A stretch of 64,000 nucleotides of DNA from an uncultured Prevotellaceae bacterium (GCA_900318065.1 ONIY01000020.1:1-64000), one strand, 5' to 3'. Shown: positions 47,898-57,702, counted from the first letter of the stretch. Numbers and translations: made by a program. Notes: generated by a model from the letters alone, not told the origin.

Positions 47898-50513
47898 TTA
47901 AGCGAGTGATTCAACAATCTTGTTGAGTGCTGCATCAAGGCCGCCCACATTCTTGCCACCCGCCTGGGCAAATCCTGGCTGGCCGCCGCCACCGCCATGG
48001 ATGAGCTTGGCAGCCTCGCGGATGATTTGTCCGGCGTTCTTGCCGTCTTTCACCAGGTCATCGCTAAGGGCGATGGTGAGCATGGGGCGGTCGTTGTCGT
48101 GAGTGGCAGCAACGAAGGCAACTCGAGGTTGCTTGTCGCTCTTGATCGACAGTGCCAGACTCTTGACGATGTCGGTCGAGAACGGACCCTGAAGTTTGAG
48201 CACTGCGATGTCGCCCACCATAGTCGATGTAGTGTAGAGCCTCTCTTTGAGCATCTTCACGCGCTCCTTGATGAACTCGTCAACTTGCTTGTGCAGGCTG
48301 GCGTTCTCGTTGATCGACTTGTTGATAGCCACCATAATGTCGGGGGCGTTGTTGAAGAGCTCCTTGATGTCCTTGATGGTGTCTTCGATAGCGTTGATGG
48401 CATTCTCAACATTGGCACCAGTAATTGCCTCGATGCGGCGAATGCCGGCAGCGATTGAACTCTCGTTCACAATCTTAATCATGCCAATGTTACCCGAATT
48501 GGCAACATGTGTGCCGCCACACAGCTCTACCGAGTCGCCATATTTTATCACGCGCACCTTGTCGCCATATTTCTCGCCAAAGAGCGCCATGGCACCCATC
48601 TCGCGCGCCTGGGCAATGGGCACTTCGCGATGCTCCTCACGGCCAATGGCCTCGCGCACGAGGGCGTTGGCAAGATGCTCGGTGGCACGCAGCTCCTCGG
48701 GGGTGACTTTCTTGAAGTGAGAGAAGTCGAAGCGCAGCATGTTGGCGTCAACATATGATCCTTTCTGCTCCACATGCGAGCCCAGAACCTGACGCAATGC
48801 ATAGTGGAGCAGGTGAGTGGCGGTGTGGTTGCAGGCGATTGCCTGGCGGGCCTCAGCGTCGATGCGTGCCACAAAGGTGGCGCTTGGGTTGCTTGGCATC
48901 TTCTTGACGATGTGGACAGGAAGGTTGTTCTCGCGCTTGGTGTCGATAACCTCAATCTTCTCGTCACCGTCGATGAGCCATCCCTTGTCGCCCACCTGGC
49001 CACCCATCTCGGCATAGAATGGGGTAGTGGCGAGTACCACTTGGTAGTATTCATTCTTCTTTTGCACCACATGGCGGTAGCGCAGTATCTTGGTCTCACA
49101 CTCGGTGAGGTCGTAGCCCACGAACTCGGTCACGCCTTCTTGCAGCTCAACCCAGTCGCTCGCCTCGACAGCGGCGGCATTGCGAGCACGCTGCTTCTGC
49201 TTTGCCATCTCGGTGTCGAACTGCTCTTTGTTGACTGTCATGCTGTTCTCCTTGAGGATGAGCTCGGTGAGGTCGAGGGGGAATCCGTAGGTGTCGTAGA
49301 GGGTAAATGCCACAGCACCGTCAATCTGGGTCTTGTTCTCGCCTTTGGCCTTGGCTATCACGCCTTCAATCATCTTCATGCCGGTCTCAAGGGTGCGCAG
49401 GAAGGCGTCTTCCTCTTCCTTGATGACATGCTTGATGAGGTCGGCTTGAGCAGGAAGCTCGGGATAGGCTTCGCCCATCGACTCGATGAGGGTGTCGACA
49501 AGCATGTGCATAAACGCCTCCTTGAAGCCCAGGAAGGTGTAGCCATAGCGCACAGCGCGGCGCAAGATGCGGCGAATCACATATCCAGCCTTGGCGTTGC
49601 TGGGCAACTGGCCGTCGGCAATGGAGAAGGCGATTGTGCGCACGTGGTCGGCTACGACTCGCATGGCAACATCGGTGTCATGGGCCTTGCCATATTCCTT
49701 GCCAGCAAGGGTGCCTATCTTCTTGATGAGGGGCTGGAACACGTCGGTGTCGTAGTTCGACTTCTTGCCCTGCAATGCCATGCACAGGCGCTCAAAGCCC
49801 ATGCCAGTGTCGATAACCTTGGCGGGAAGGGGCTCAAGGCTGCCGTCGGCCTTGCGGTTATACTGCATGAACACGAGGTTCCAAATCTCGATTACTTGAG
49901 GATTGTCTTTGTTGACGAGCGAGGCGCCAGGCACCGCGGCTTTCTCCTCGTCGCTGCGCAGGTCGATGTGAAGCTCAGAGCAGGGGCCGCAAGGACCGGT
50001 GTCGCCCATCTCCCAGAAGTTGTCGTGGCGACTGCCGTTGATGATGTGGTCTTTGGGAAGATGCTTCTCCCAGTAGCCAGCAGCCTCGTCGTCGCGGCTA
50101 AGGCCTTCGTTTGGAGAACCCTCAAACACCGTGGCATACATGATGCTTGGATCCAGGCCCAGAACGTCGACCAGGTATTCCCAGCAATAGTCTATCGCCT
50201 CTTTCTTGAAATAGTCGCCAAACGACCAGTTTCCCAGCATCTCAAACATGGTGTGATGGTAGGTGTCGTGTCCCACTTCTTCCAGGTCGTTGTGCTTGCC
50301 GCTCACGCGCAGGCACTTCTGTGAGTCGGCAACACGGCGCCATTGTGGCTCTTTGTTGCCCAGGATGATATCCTTGAACTGGTTCATGCCGGCATTGGTA
50401 AACATGAGCGTGGGGTCATCTTTTATTACCATGGGTGCCGATGGCACGATGTGGTGGTCTTTGGTCTCGAAGAATTTTTTGAACGATTCTCTGATTTCTT
50501 TTGCTGTCAACAT
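47898..50513 (-). CDS. alaS: Alanyl-tRNA synthetase
   Basis: 871 residues, the standard length. The class II catalytic core is at the N-terminus ([35 protein letters not shown] and a GMGFERL motif 3). The editing domain follows with its zinc-site motifs [10 protein letters not shown] and CGGTHV. The C-Ala oligomerisation and tRNA-binding part ends [14 protein letters not shown]. It charges tRNA-Ala and clears Ser/Gly mischarging. It starts the leftward alaS - ADP-ribosylglycohydrolase - DUF5606 run. Possible -7 boxes on the - strand are at 50568-50575 and 50599-50606. Confidence 0.98.
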   Translation of the reverse strand: MLTAKEIRESFKKFFETKDHHIVPSAPMVIKDDPTLMFTNAGMNQFKDIILGNKEPQWRRVADSQKCLRVSGKHNDLEEVGHDTYHHTMFEMLGNWSFGDYFKKEAIDYCWEYLVDVLGLDPSIMYATVFEGSPNEGLSRDDEAAGYWEKHLPKDHIINGSRHDNFWEMGDTGPCGPCSELHIDLRSDEEKAAVPGASLVNKDNPQVIEIWNLVFMQYNRKADGSLEPLPAKVIDTGMGFERLCMALQGKKSNYDTDVFQPLIKKIGTLAGKEYGKAHDTDVAMRVVADHVRTIAFSIADGQLPSNAKAGYVIRRILRRAVRYGYTFLGFKEAFMHMLVDTLIESMGEAYPELPAQADLIKHVIKEEEDAFLRTLETGMKMIEGVIAKAKGENKTQIDGAVAFTLYDTYGFPLDLTELILKENSMTVNKEQFDTEMAKQKQRARNAAAVEASDWVELQEGVTEFVGYDLTECETKILRYRHVVQKKNEYYQVVLATTPFYAEMGGQVGDKGWLIDGDEKIEVIDTKRENNLPVHIVKKMPSNPSATFVARIDAEARQAIACNHTATHLLHYALRQVLGSHVEQKGSYVDANMLRFDFSHFKKVTPEELRATEHLANALVREAIGREEHREVPIAQAREMGAMALFGEKYGDKVRVIKYGDSVELCGGTHVANSGNIGMIKIVNESSIAAGIRRIEAITGANVENAINAIEDTIKDIKELFNNAPDIMVAINKSINENASLHKQVDEFIKERVKMLKERLYTTSTMVGDIAVLKLQGPFSTDIVKSLALSIKSDKQPRVAFVAATHDNDRPMLTIALSDDLVKDGKNAGQIIREAAKLIHGGGGGQPGFAQAGGKNVGGLDAALNKIVESLA

Positions 50514-50664
50514 ACTATTTTTTGTAATTTTTGATTATTTACCGTCTAATTTCTTGCCAGTTTAATACAAAAGTACTATTTTAGCACAAAAATTTGCGCA
50601 AAGTTAGTAATTTTACTCGTAATAATTATACTTGAAGCAAAAAAACTCAAAAATTAAACTGCAA

Positions 50665-51012
50665 ATGGAAGATAAATTGAGCAAAAAGTTCTACAAGATA
50701 GGTGATGTCGCCGAGATTCTTGACATCCCCACCTCCACCTTGCGCTTTTGGGAGAAGGAGTTTACCATTATCAAGCCCAAGCGCAATGCCAAGAACGTGA
50801 GGGTGTATACCGTCAAGGACATTGAGAGCATCAAGATGATATACTACCTTGTTAAGGAGAAAGGACTCAAGCTCGATGCTGCGCAGGCTATGATTAAACG
50901 CAATCGCGACGGCATCTCTAAGCAGTTTGAGGTGGTTGAGCGTCTCAAGAAAATGCGTGAGCAACTGCTGCAGCTCGACGGCGCTCTCTCATCAATCGAA
51001 GCCTATAAATAA
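50665..51012 (+). CDS. MerR-family transcriptional regulator
   Basis: 115 residues from the ATG at 50665. A TTG at 50632 would add 11 Lys-rich residues. The N-terminal winged helix is FYKIGDVAEILDIPTSTLRFWEKEF, then the wing with VRVYTVKDIESI, and a long C-terminal dimer helix (QFEVVERLKKMREQLLQLDGALSSIE). There is no Cys-based metal site and no effector domain, so it is of the small MerR type kept in many Bacteroidetes. Its target may include the CBM26/dockerin gene 24 bp downstream, but that is only proximity. Confidence 0.88.
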   Translation: MEDKLSKKFYKIGDVAEILDIPTSTLRFWEKEFTIIKPKRNAKNVRVYTVKDIESIKMIYYLVKEKGLKLDAAQAMIKRNRDGISKQFEVVERLKKMREQLLQLDGALSSIEAYK

Positions 51013-51035
51013 AATGATATAATAATTAGAAAGTT

Positions 51036-51893
51036 ATGAAAAAAATCACTACATTTTTACTTGCTGTAGTTTTTATGGCAATGAGTGCTAGTGCTACTGT
51101 TACTGTTAATGTGCGCACAAGCACGGGTGACGCTCCTTACCTCTATGCGTGGGACGGCGCTGGCAACAAACTTAATGGTGAGTGGCCAGGCACTATGATG
51201 GATGAGTCGCAAACCTACACGACCACCGTCGACGGCCTGGTGTGGTTCACACAAACTTTTGAGCAAGACGCTATTAACATCGTTTTCAATGATGGCGAAG
51301 ACCCTGCAATTCAATCGTCAAACATCATGGGTGTCACCGGTACCGCATTCTTCACCTTCGACATTGAAGAAGGTGGATATGAGGATGTAACAAGCACCTA
51401 CATCAGCGACACTGGTTTCGACGTGAGCACTCTGCCCAGCACTGTGGCTTATGTTGAAGGAAAGGAATTTGCCTATTTCATTGCTCCTGCCACTTGGACC
51501 AACTGCAACGTGTGGGCGTGGAACAGTATCACAGGTACTAACTTCACCACTTCGGGTGCATGGCCCGGCGACCCTATCACCCTGATAGGCAACACAACCG
51601 ATGGCTACCCCGTTTATCAGTGGATTGGCGCCGACATTGTGGAAGGCGACAGTCCCACGGGTATCATCTTCAACAATGGCACGACACAGACCTCCGACCT
51701 TGCCTATGTGCCTGGCGGTGTCTACAACATTGCGGGAAAGTTGCTCTATACCATCACCAATGGCGGCGCTGCCGGCAACATCGAGATGGAGGAACCGGTG
51801 ATTACCGAGAGTTACATCAAGTTTGTGGGCGTCAACAACACTTGCAACTACAAGTACACGCTCGAGACCTATGAGTGGGATGCCGGGCAATGA
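51036..51893 (+). CDS. Secreted CBM26-type starch-binding protein, 5' part of a frameshifted gene
   Basis: 285 residues. The signal peptide is MKKITTFLLAVVFMAMSASA. Two starch-binding modules of the CBM26 type follow: residues ~20-110 (YLYAWDGAGNKLNGEWPGTMM, INIVFNDGEDP) and ~140-240 (VWAWNSITGTNFTTSGAWPGDPI, GIIFNNGTTQTSD). The paired W-PG and FN-G motifs are diagnostic. The frame stops in the middle of a domain at 51893, while a second frame, beginning inside it, goes on to a dockerin. The two are most likely one protein of ~590 residues broken by a one-base shift near 51875-51893. It should be exported and bind starch or glycogen. Confidence 0.75.
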   Translation: MKKITTFLLAVVFMAMSASATVTVNVRTSTGDAPYLYAWDGAGNKLNGEWPGTMMDESQTYTTTVDGLVWFTQTFEQDAINIVFNDGEDPAIQSSNIMGVTGTAFFTFDIEEGGYEDVTSTYISDTGFDVSTLPSTVAYVEGKEFAYFIAPATWTNCNVWAWNSITGTNFTTSGAWPGDPITLIGNTTDGYPVYQWIGADIVEGDSPTGIIFNNGTTQTSDLAYVPGGVYNIAGKLLYTITNGGAAGNIEMEEPVITESYIKFVGVNNTCNYKYTLETYEWDAGQ

Positions 51894-52807
51894 GTGCTCA
51901 GGACAATATTAAGCGCTTGTATCTAGGTGATGTGCAGTTGCTCGAAAATCAGTTCCTCAACTATTCAGAGTTGAATGCAATTGGGTTCGACTTGAAGAAG
52001 GATTACACCCTTCCTGCAGGATGCTTGCTTAATGCCGGTGAACATCTGGAGGAGGTTGACGTGAAGTGTGATGGCACGATGACCTTGACAGCCAATTCAC
52101 TTCCTGCCGACAAAGCATTTGAGGTTATGGTCTACACTCAGGAGATGTATGACGTTTGGAACGCCTATAAACTGGCCTACAACTGCGAGTACATCTTGAG
52201 CATGCCTGCAATCACTGCTGTGGCTATTGCCGCTACTGTCGACGGTGAGACTGTGAGCGAGCAGCTGCCACAAGAGGGCTTCGACATGATGGTTATTGAA
52301 GAACCCATCTCGGAGTTGATCTTCAACGGTTTCAGTGCTAATGTCAACATCGATGTTGATGAGATATTTATGGACTATGCTATTGCTGGAGAAGGTGAGG
52401 AACCCGGCGATTTCACAAGAATAAATGCCACCGGCAACGGTAATGGCGAATGGGCGGCCACCGAGGTTGATCTCAACGTGACCGACGGCTTGAAGAAAGG
52501 CGCTACCTATACCTTGTATTTCACTTTTGCATCGAGCTACTGCAATCTCATTAACGACAACTTGCGTTACGACAATGATGGTGAGATGTATAAGGTGCAG
52601 TTCACCCTCAAACCCAGCACCGACATCCCAGGCGATGTGGATGGCGATGGATATGTTACCTCGGCCGACATCACCGCGCTCTATGGCGTGCTCTTGCTCA
52701 ACGACTACAGCTCAATAGTCAATGGCGACCAGGACGGCGATGGCGTGATTACATCGTCCGACGTGACAACGGTTTACTCTATCCTGCTGGGCAGCGACGG
52801 CGAGTGA
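51875..52807 (+). CDS. Dockerin-containing 3' part of the same frameshifted gene
   Basis: This frame (GTG at 51875, first ATG at 51890) lacks its own signal peptide, and its start overlaps the 5' part by 19 bp in another phase. Residues 20-250 are beta-rich and of unknown family. The last ~60 residues are a type I dockerin: two calcium loops, DVDGDGYVTSADITALYGVLL and GDQDGDGVITSSDVTTVYSILL, each with D-x-D-x-D ligands. Dockerins bind cohesins, but in Bacteroidales they also occur at the end of secreted proteins without a cellulosome. It is probably not translated alone unless the shift is programmed. A terminator follows 26 bp later. Confidence 0.7.
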   Translation: MGCRAMSAQDNIKRLYLGDVQLLENQFLNYSELNAIGFDLKKDYTLPAGCLLNAGEHLEEVDVKCDGTMTLTANSLPADKAFEVMVYTQEMYDVWNAYKLAYNCEYILSMPAITAVAIAATVDGETVSEQLPQEGFDMMVIEEPISELIFNGFSANVNIDVDEIFMDYAIAGEGEEPGDFTRINATGNGNGEWAATEVDLNVTDGLKKGATYTLYFTFASSYCNLINDNLRYDNDGEMYKVQFTLKPSTDIPGDVDGDGYVTSADITALYGVLLLNDYSSIVNGDQDGDGVITSSDVTTVYSILLGSDGE

Positions 52808-52832
52808 AAACTAATTTCGCGATAACCTAATT

Positions 52833-52879
52833 GATGAGGCGCAGGTCAAAGGATGTGACTTGCGCCTCATCATTTTATT
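52833..52879 (+). terminator. Terminator after the CBM26/dockerin gene
   Basis: A 16-bp stem (52833-52848 with 52856-52871, one G-U pair) with loop AAGGATG is followed by ATTTTATT. Confidence 0.85.
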
Positions 52880-53020
52880 GAAACTCCTGAGTGATTATGC
52901 AATCGGTATACATGCCCTATAAAGATTTTTTAAACATTTTCTTATTGCATAAAACTACATTATTTACTTACTTTGCAAAAAAAATAAGTTAATGGTTAAA
53001 AAACATTTATAGGTAATAAT

Positions 53021-54694
53021 ATGGATATTCTAAAATTTAAGCAGAAAAGTATTCTTCAGCAATTGCGTTCGTCCTATCAGCCCAAGCTTCCTGCAGCGTT
53101 GCAGGGACCGGTGAAGGTTGTTGAGGGAGCCGCTACTCAGTCGGCTGGAAATCAGGAAGATATCAAGGCTTTATTCCCTTGCACCTATGGTCTTCCCGAG
53201 CTCACCTTCGTAAGGGACGAGAATGCCACAAGCATGCACAGCGATGAGCCTTGCAATGTGGGCGTAATCCTTTCGGGCGGCCAGGCTCCTGGCGGTCACA
53301 ATGTGATTTGTGGTATCTTCGACGGCATCAAGGCTCTCAATGAGAACAGCCGTCTTTATGGCTTCTTGATGGGCCCCGAGGGTCTTATCGAGCACGACTA
53401 CAAGGAACTCACCCGTGAAATCATCGATGAGTACCGCAACTGCGGTGGCTTCGACATGATTGGTTCGGGACGCACCAAGCTCGAGAAACCCGAGCAGTTT
53501 GAGAAAGGTCTGGAGATTATCATGGAGCTTAATATCAAGGCGATTGTAATCATTGGTGGCGACGATAGTAACACCAACGCTGCCGTCCTTGCCGAGTATT
53601 ACAAGCGCAAGAACGTGCCTGTTCAGGTGATTGGCGTTCCCAAGACTATCGATGGTGACCTCAAGAACGAGAAGGTGGAGATTTCCTTTGGCTTCGACAC
53701 TGCCACTAAGCTCTATAGCGAGCTCATTGGTAACGTGGAGCGCGACTGCAACAGTGCCAAGAAGTATTGGCACTTCATCAAACTGATGGGACGCTCGGCT
53801 TCGCACATCGCACTTGAGTGCGCACTGCAGACTCAGCCCAACTACTGCGTCATTGGCGAGGAAGTTGCCGCTAAGGGTATGTACCTCGACGACGTTGTCA
53901 ACGATATCGCCCGTGTGGTTGCCGCTCGTGCCGCCAAGGGCAAGAACTTTGGTATCGTGCTCATCCCTGAAGGTCTTGTGGAGTTTATGCCAGCGATGAA
54001 GAAACTCATCGACGAGCTCAATGACATACTTGCCGAGAACCCCGACTTCTCGAAGCTGCATCTCGACGAGCAACGCGAGTTTGTGCTCTCGAAATTGAGT
54101 CCCGAAAACAAGCAGCGCTTTGAGACTCTGCCTCCCACCGTGGCTCGACAGCTCACCCTCGACCGTGACCCCCACGGCAACGTGCAGCTCTCGCTCATCG
54201 AGACCGAGAAGATGCTCAGCGAGATGGTGGCTAAGAAACTCCAGAAGATGAAAGACGAAGGTCGCTTCGTGGGCAAGTTCAAGACTCAGCACCACTTCTT
54301 TGGTTACGAAGGCCGCTGCGCCGACCCATCAAACTTTGATGCCGACTACTGCTATGCACTGGGCTACAATGCTGTAATGCTTATCAATGCCGGTGCCACC
54401 GGCTATATGTCGGCAATTCGTCATCTCGCCAAGCCCGCTACCGAGTGGGAGGCTGGTGGTATTCCCATCACCATGATGATGAACATGGAGCACCGCAACG
54501 GCAAGCAGAAGCCTGTTATCAAGAAGGCGCTCGTCGACCTCAAGGGAAAACCTTTCAAGGTGTTCTCCAACAGCCGCGAGCTCTGGGCTAAAGAGACTTG
54601 CTACATCTATCCCGGACCCATCCAGTACTTTGGCTCTCCCGAGATGTGCGACCAGACTTCTTGCACACTCTACTACGAGCAAGGAGGTAAGTAA
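53021..54694 (+). CDS. pfp: Diphosphate-fructose-6-phosphate 1-phosphotransferase (PPi-PFK)
   Basis: 557 residues, the long form of the plant/Bacteroidetes/spirochaete type. It phosphorylates fructose-6-phosphate reversibly with pyrophosphate in glycolysis. GILSGGQAPGGHN-type N-terminal loop, GGDDSNTNA with Asp in place of the Gly that marks ATP-PFK, and PKTIDGDL with the catalytic Asp are all clear. MGRSASHIALECAL and FGYEGRCADPSNFD follow. It has its own transcription unit, with a ~170-bp leader region and a terminator at 54780. Confidence 0.97.
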   Translation: MDILKFKQKSILQQLRSSYQPKLPAALQGPVKVVEGAATQSAGNQEDIKALFPCTYGLPELTFVRDENATSMHSDEPCNVGVILSGGQAPGGHNVICGIFDGIKALNENSRLYGFLMGPEGLIEHDYKELTREIIDEYRNCGGFDMIGSGRTKLEKPEQFEKGLEIIMELNIKAIVIIGGDDSNTNAAVLAEYYKRKNVPVQVIGVPKTIDGDLKNEKVEISFGFDTATKLYSELIGNVERDCNSAKKYWHFIKLMGRSASHIALECALQTQPNYCVIGEEVAAKGMYLDDVVNDIARVVAARAAKGKNFGIVLIPEGLVEFMPAMKKLIDELNDILAENPDFSKLHLDEQREFVLSKLSPENKQRFETLPPTVARQLTLDRDPHGNVQLSLIETEKMLSEMVAKKLQKMKDEGRFVGKFKTQHHFFGYEGRCADPSNFDADYCYALGYNAVMLINAGATGYMSAIRHLAKPATEWEAGGIPITMMMNMEHRNGKQKPVIKKALVDLKGKPFKVFSNSRELWAKETCYIYPGPIQYFGSPEMCDQTSCTLYYEQGGK

Positions 54695-54779
54695 AGAAAA
54701 AGCACGCTCACTAGCGGCATCAAAGCGCGAGCTGAGAGCCAGTGAGACGTGTGTTATTCAAACCTTTTTTACAGCTTGC

Positions 54780-54815
54780 AAATCCCTTGACGAGAAATCG
54801 CCAGGGGATTTCTTT
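54780..54815 (+). terminator. Terminator of pfp
   Basis: AAATCCC (54780-54786) pairs with GGGATTT (54805-54811), extended by G-U pairs, and is followed by CTTTATTAATT. Confidence 0.65.
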
Positions 54816-54866
54816 ATTAATTGGTGTCCAATAAAAGTCCGTTGCGTGTTTGGCAGGCGTGTCTTA

Positions 54867-55093
54867 GAAGCCCGTAGGGCTGATGTGGGCTTAGGCAGGG
54901 CTAGAGTGCGAAGCACGGAACCCCTGTGTAAGTGTATCACCACAAAATTGTTAGCCCCATCGGGGCGACGGCTAATTATCAAGTTTTTATCTGTCGTCCC
55001 TATGGGGCTATTGTCATATATGTGATAATAATACAGGGGTTCCGCCTGCGGCTTCACCACTGTCTAAACCTTAGTGCCAGCCCTGCGGGCTTC
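54867..55093. repeat. 227-bp palindromic, MITE-like element
   Basis: The arms are imperfect inverted copies over almost the whole length. The ends read GAAGCCCGTAGGGCTG and CAGCCCTGCGGGCTTC. Then GGAACCCCTGT faces ACAGGGGTTCC. In the centre TTAGCCCCATCGGGGCGACGG faces TCTGTCGTCCCTATGGGGCTA. There is no open frame. I recall similar CAGCCC...ACAGGGGTTCC palindromes scattered in Bacteroidales genomes. Only one copy is present here. The region from pfp (54695) up to the element holds just the pfp terminator. Confidence 0.75.
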
Positions 55094-55100
55094 TTCGCCG

Positions 55101-55841
55101 TTAGATGTATATCTTCAGGAAGTCGAGGAATTTCTTTGAGAAGAGTTCGTTGGATTCTTTTGGATAGCGCACGTCGGTGAAGACTTGTGCCAATGTCACT
55201 TTGCTATTCTCCTTTGTAAAGGCCTTGTTCACGTCGAGCGACTCCTTGTGGCTGTAGAGGTTCTTCACTTCCTTGGCATTCATCTCGTGGTACTGTTCCT
55301 GATGGATGATACCCTCGACGGGCAGGCGGTCGGTGTGGAACTGCTCTTTATGCTTAGGGTAGCCCACGGTGAGGGTAACGATAGGAATCACACGGCTGGG
55401 GAGATTAAGCACTTGTGCAATCTCCTGGGCATTGTAGGTGGTAGTGCCCAGGTAGCAGCAGCCCAGCTCGTTCATCTCGGCGATGGTGTTGAACTGCTGT
55501 GCGAAGATTGTCACATCGAGAATGGCACTAATCAGCGACTGGAAGTTGTCGTAGCCAGGCTTTGCATATGATGCCTTGCACCATGCCACAAAGCGGTTGA
55601 AGTCGGCGCAGAAGGTGAGCACAACGGGTGCTGTGGTCACCATGGGCTGGTTGAAGTGGCAAGGAGCCAGTTTTTCTTGCATCGCCTTGTCGCGGGTCAC
55701 TACCACGCTGTAGAGCTGCATGCCACCAGTGGTAGGAGCATGACAGGCTGCCTCTATCATCTCGTTAAGGGTGTCGTTGTCAATATCTTGTGAGCTGTAT
55801 TCTCTCACAGTTGCTCGGTTAAAGAAATATTCTAGATCCAT
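55101..55841 (-). CDS. Nitroreductase-family protein
   Basis: 246 residues. An FMN-dependent oxidoreductase of the NfsA/FRP-like branch. RATVREYSSQDI at the N-terminus gives the FMN-phosphate Arg. The ACHAPTTGGMQ loop, GCCYLGTTTYNA and the TLTVGYP strand are in the expected order. Likely substrates are quinones, nitro compounds or flavins. No signal peptide is present. The 3' end lies just 7 bp from the palindromic element. A - strand -7 box (TATCTTTG, 55861-55868) is upstream. Confidence 0.9.
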   Translation of the reverse strand: MDLEYFFNRATVREYSSQDIDNDTLNEMIEAACHAPTTGGMQLYSVVVTRDKAMQEKLAPCHFNQPMVTTAPVVLTFCADFNRFVAWCKASYAKPGYDNFQSLISAILDVTIFAQQFNTIAEMNELGCCYLGTTTYNAQEIAQVLNLPSRVIPIVTLTVGYPKHKEQFHTDRLPVEGIIHQEQYHEMNAKEVKNLYSHKESLDVNKAFTKENSKVTLAQVFTDVRYPKESNELFSKKFLDFLKIYI

Positions 55842-55911
55842 GTTAATGATATTTTTTTTGCAAAGATAAACATTTTTGTTGTATTATGTTGCTATTGTTG
55901 ACAAAAAAGTG

Positions 55912-55919
55912 TAAATTTG
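55912..55919 (+). promoter_or_regulatory. -7 element for the small gene/5'-nucleotidase unit
   Basis: TAAATTTG lies 46 bp before the ATG at 55966. No -33 match is seen at normal spacing. Confidence 0.4.
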
Positions 55920-55965
55920 CAAGAACAAAAATCCACAAAAAGTTACACATTATTATATATATAGA

Positions 55966-56166
55966 ATGACAGTCACTGTCAACAATTGCAAAATAAGAAT
56001 TTTTCGAGGTGCCACTGTGGGTGACGTGCTATTGCGCTATGCTGTCCGCAAGAGATTGAAACTCAGTGTGGTTGAGTCGCTGGAGGTGACCGATGTTTGG
56101 GGCCATCTTCTCGACCATCAGGCGCCTTTAACCGACCGTCAAGTTATAAAAATCATAAACCTATAA
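55966..56166 (+). CDS. 66-residue beta-grasp-like protein
   Basis: 66 residues. The pattern MTVTVNNCKIRIFRGATVGDVLLRYA ... LEVTDVWGHLLDHQAPLTDRQVIKIINL recalls ThiS/MoaD-type beta-grasp domains (strand, turn, strand, helix after TVxDLL, final DxQxIxI strand). It lacks a C-terminal Gly-Gly, so it is not a sulfur carrier in the usual way. It ends 3 bp before the 5'-nucleotidase start, so the two are co-translated. The function is unknown. The fold assignment is my reading. Confidence 0.6.
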   Translation: MTVTVNNCKIRIFRGATVGDVLLRYAVRKRLKLSVVESLEVTDVWGHLLDHQAPLTDRQVIKIINL

Positions 56167-56169
56167 ATT

Positions 56170-57597
56170 ATGAAAAAGAATTTTTTGTCAATTTTGCTAG
56201 CGCTGGTGTTGTCACTAATGTGCGGCACCCAAGCCAAGACAGTTAGAATTTTGTCGACCAACGACATGCACGCGGCGATTGAAAAAATGCCCAAGTTGGC
56301 TGCCATCGTCGATAGTCTGCGGACCATTGATCCAGGCCTGCTTATTTTCTCGGCTGGCGACAACCGCACTGGAAATCCCTATAACGACCTCTATGACCCA
56401 GTGTCTTATCCTATGATTGCGTTTATGAACTTCATTGGCTTCGACGCCTCGGCTCTGGGTAACCACGAGTATGACTCGAAGCTGGATGGCTTGGCAAAGA
56501 TGACTGCCTTGTCCAATTTCCGCTATCTGGCAGCCAACATCTCCTGCCCCGAGTCGAGTGGCATAAAGGTGGTGCCTTATCAGGTGTTTGACGTCGATGG
56601 CGTGAAGGTGGGCGTGCTTGGCATCACCCAGGTGGGCTCTCTAGGCATCCCCGATACTCACCCCGACAACGTTAAGGGCCTGTCGTTCAGTCAGCCCAAG
56701 GATGTGATTCCTCAATACAAGTGGCTCACCGAGCAGTGCGACGTGAACATTTTGCTCACCCACATTGGCTATGAGAACGATGTGGAGCTTGCCCAGGAGT
56801 TCCCTTACTATGACGTGATACTCAGCAGCCACACTCACACCCAGCTCGAAGGCGGAGAGTTGCACAATGGCGTGCTGATTACCCAAAACGGCTATCAGCT
56901 GCCTCGCGTGGGACTCACTACTCTGGAGGTGGAAGATGGCAAAGTTGTGAGCAAGAAGACCGAGAATATTTTTCTGGACCGTGTCACAAGCCACAACGAG
57001 GTGGCCGATGCCATGCTCGCGCATTTCAAGAGCAGTCCCGAGATGGAACGTGAGGTGGGTCGCTTTGCTACCAATATCTCTACCTACGATGAACTGGGCG
57101 TGATGATGTGCGATGCTTGGCGTGCCGAGCTGGGCTGTGACATCGCCTTTGAGAACTATGGCGGTGTGCGTTACGACAAGTTCCCTGCAGGACCCATCAC
57201 CGTGAAGGACATTCTCAACCTTGACCCATTCATGAACACTGCCGTGGTGATGACTCTCACCGGCAAGGAGCTGAGCGACATGCTCATAGCCTGCTTCAAT
57301 GCCGATCGCAACCGTTTCCCCATCACTAGCGGCTGCACGGCAGTGGTGACCTATACCGATGCAACTAAGAAAACGATAAAGAAGCTCGAACTCTTTGCCC
57401 CCGATGGCAAGAAGCTCGACATGAAGAAGAAATATCGCGTGATGACCAACAACTATGTGGCATCAATCTGCGATTCTCCACGCCAGGATGAGGGCGAGCG
57501 AGGTACCGACACCACCAGCAGCATTATCATTAGCTGGCTTGAGAAGATGGGGACTGTTGATTATCAGGGTCGAAGCAGTTACACCGAGAAGTGGTGA
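56170..57597 (+). CDS. Periplasmic bifunctional metallophosphatase/5'-nucleotidase
   Basis: 475 residues. A signal peptide (MKKNFLSILLALVLSLMCGTQA) is followed by the metallophosphoesterase domain: STNDMHAAIEK, SAGDNRTGNPY, ALGNHEYD and a late SSHTHTQL. The C-terminal nucleotidase domain holds ENYGGVRYDKFPAGPITVKDIL and the Phe/Asp base-stacking region. It splits nucleotides (and perhaps NAD or UDP-sugars) in the periplasm for nucleoside salvage. The metal ligands look complete except that the first is in NDMH rather than NDxHG. It is slightly shorter than E. coli UshA. Confidence 0.92.
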   Translation: MKKNFLSILLALVLSLMCGTQAKTVRILSTNDMHAAIEKMPKLAAIVDSLRTIDPGLLIFSAGDNRTGNPYNDLYDPVSYPMIAFMNFIGFDASALGNHEYDSKLDGLAKMTALSNFRYLAANISCPESSGIKVVPYQVFDVDGVKVGVLGITQVGSLGIPDTHPDNVKGLSFSQPKDVIPQYKWLTEQCDVNILLTHIGYENDVELAQEFPYYDVILSSHTHTQLEGGELHNGVLITQNGYQLPRVGLTTLEVEDGKVVSKKTENIFLDRVTSHNEVADAMLAHFKSSPEMEREVGRFATNISTYDELGVMMCDAWRAELGCDIAFENYGGVRYDKFPAGPITVKDILNLDPFMNTAVVMTLTGKELSDMLIACFNADRNRFPITSGCTAVVTYTDATKKTIKKLELFAPDGKKLDMKKKYRVMTNNYVASICDSPRQDEGERGTDTTSSIIISWLEKMGTVDYQGRSSYTEKW

Positions 57598-57702
57598 TAT
57601 AAAAACGCCTCCTTAATTGAGTGAAAAACAGCCTGTTAATGGTTGTTGATAACTTTTCGTCTAAACTTATTAACAATTGTTTTTTATTAGGATTATTGTG
57701 CT

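Noticed and set aside
48774..50324. 516-codon open frame on the + strand opposite alaS
   Set aside because: It is a shadow of alaS, whose whole length is convincing; there is no recognisable domain.
53171..54295. 374-codon open frame on the - strand opposite pfp
   Set aside because: It is a shadow of pfp.
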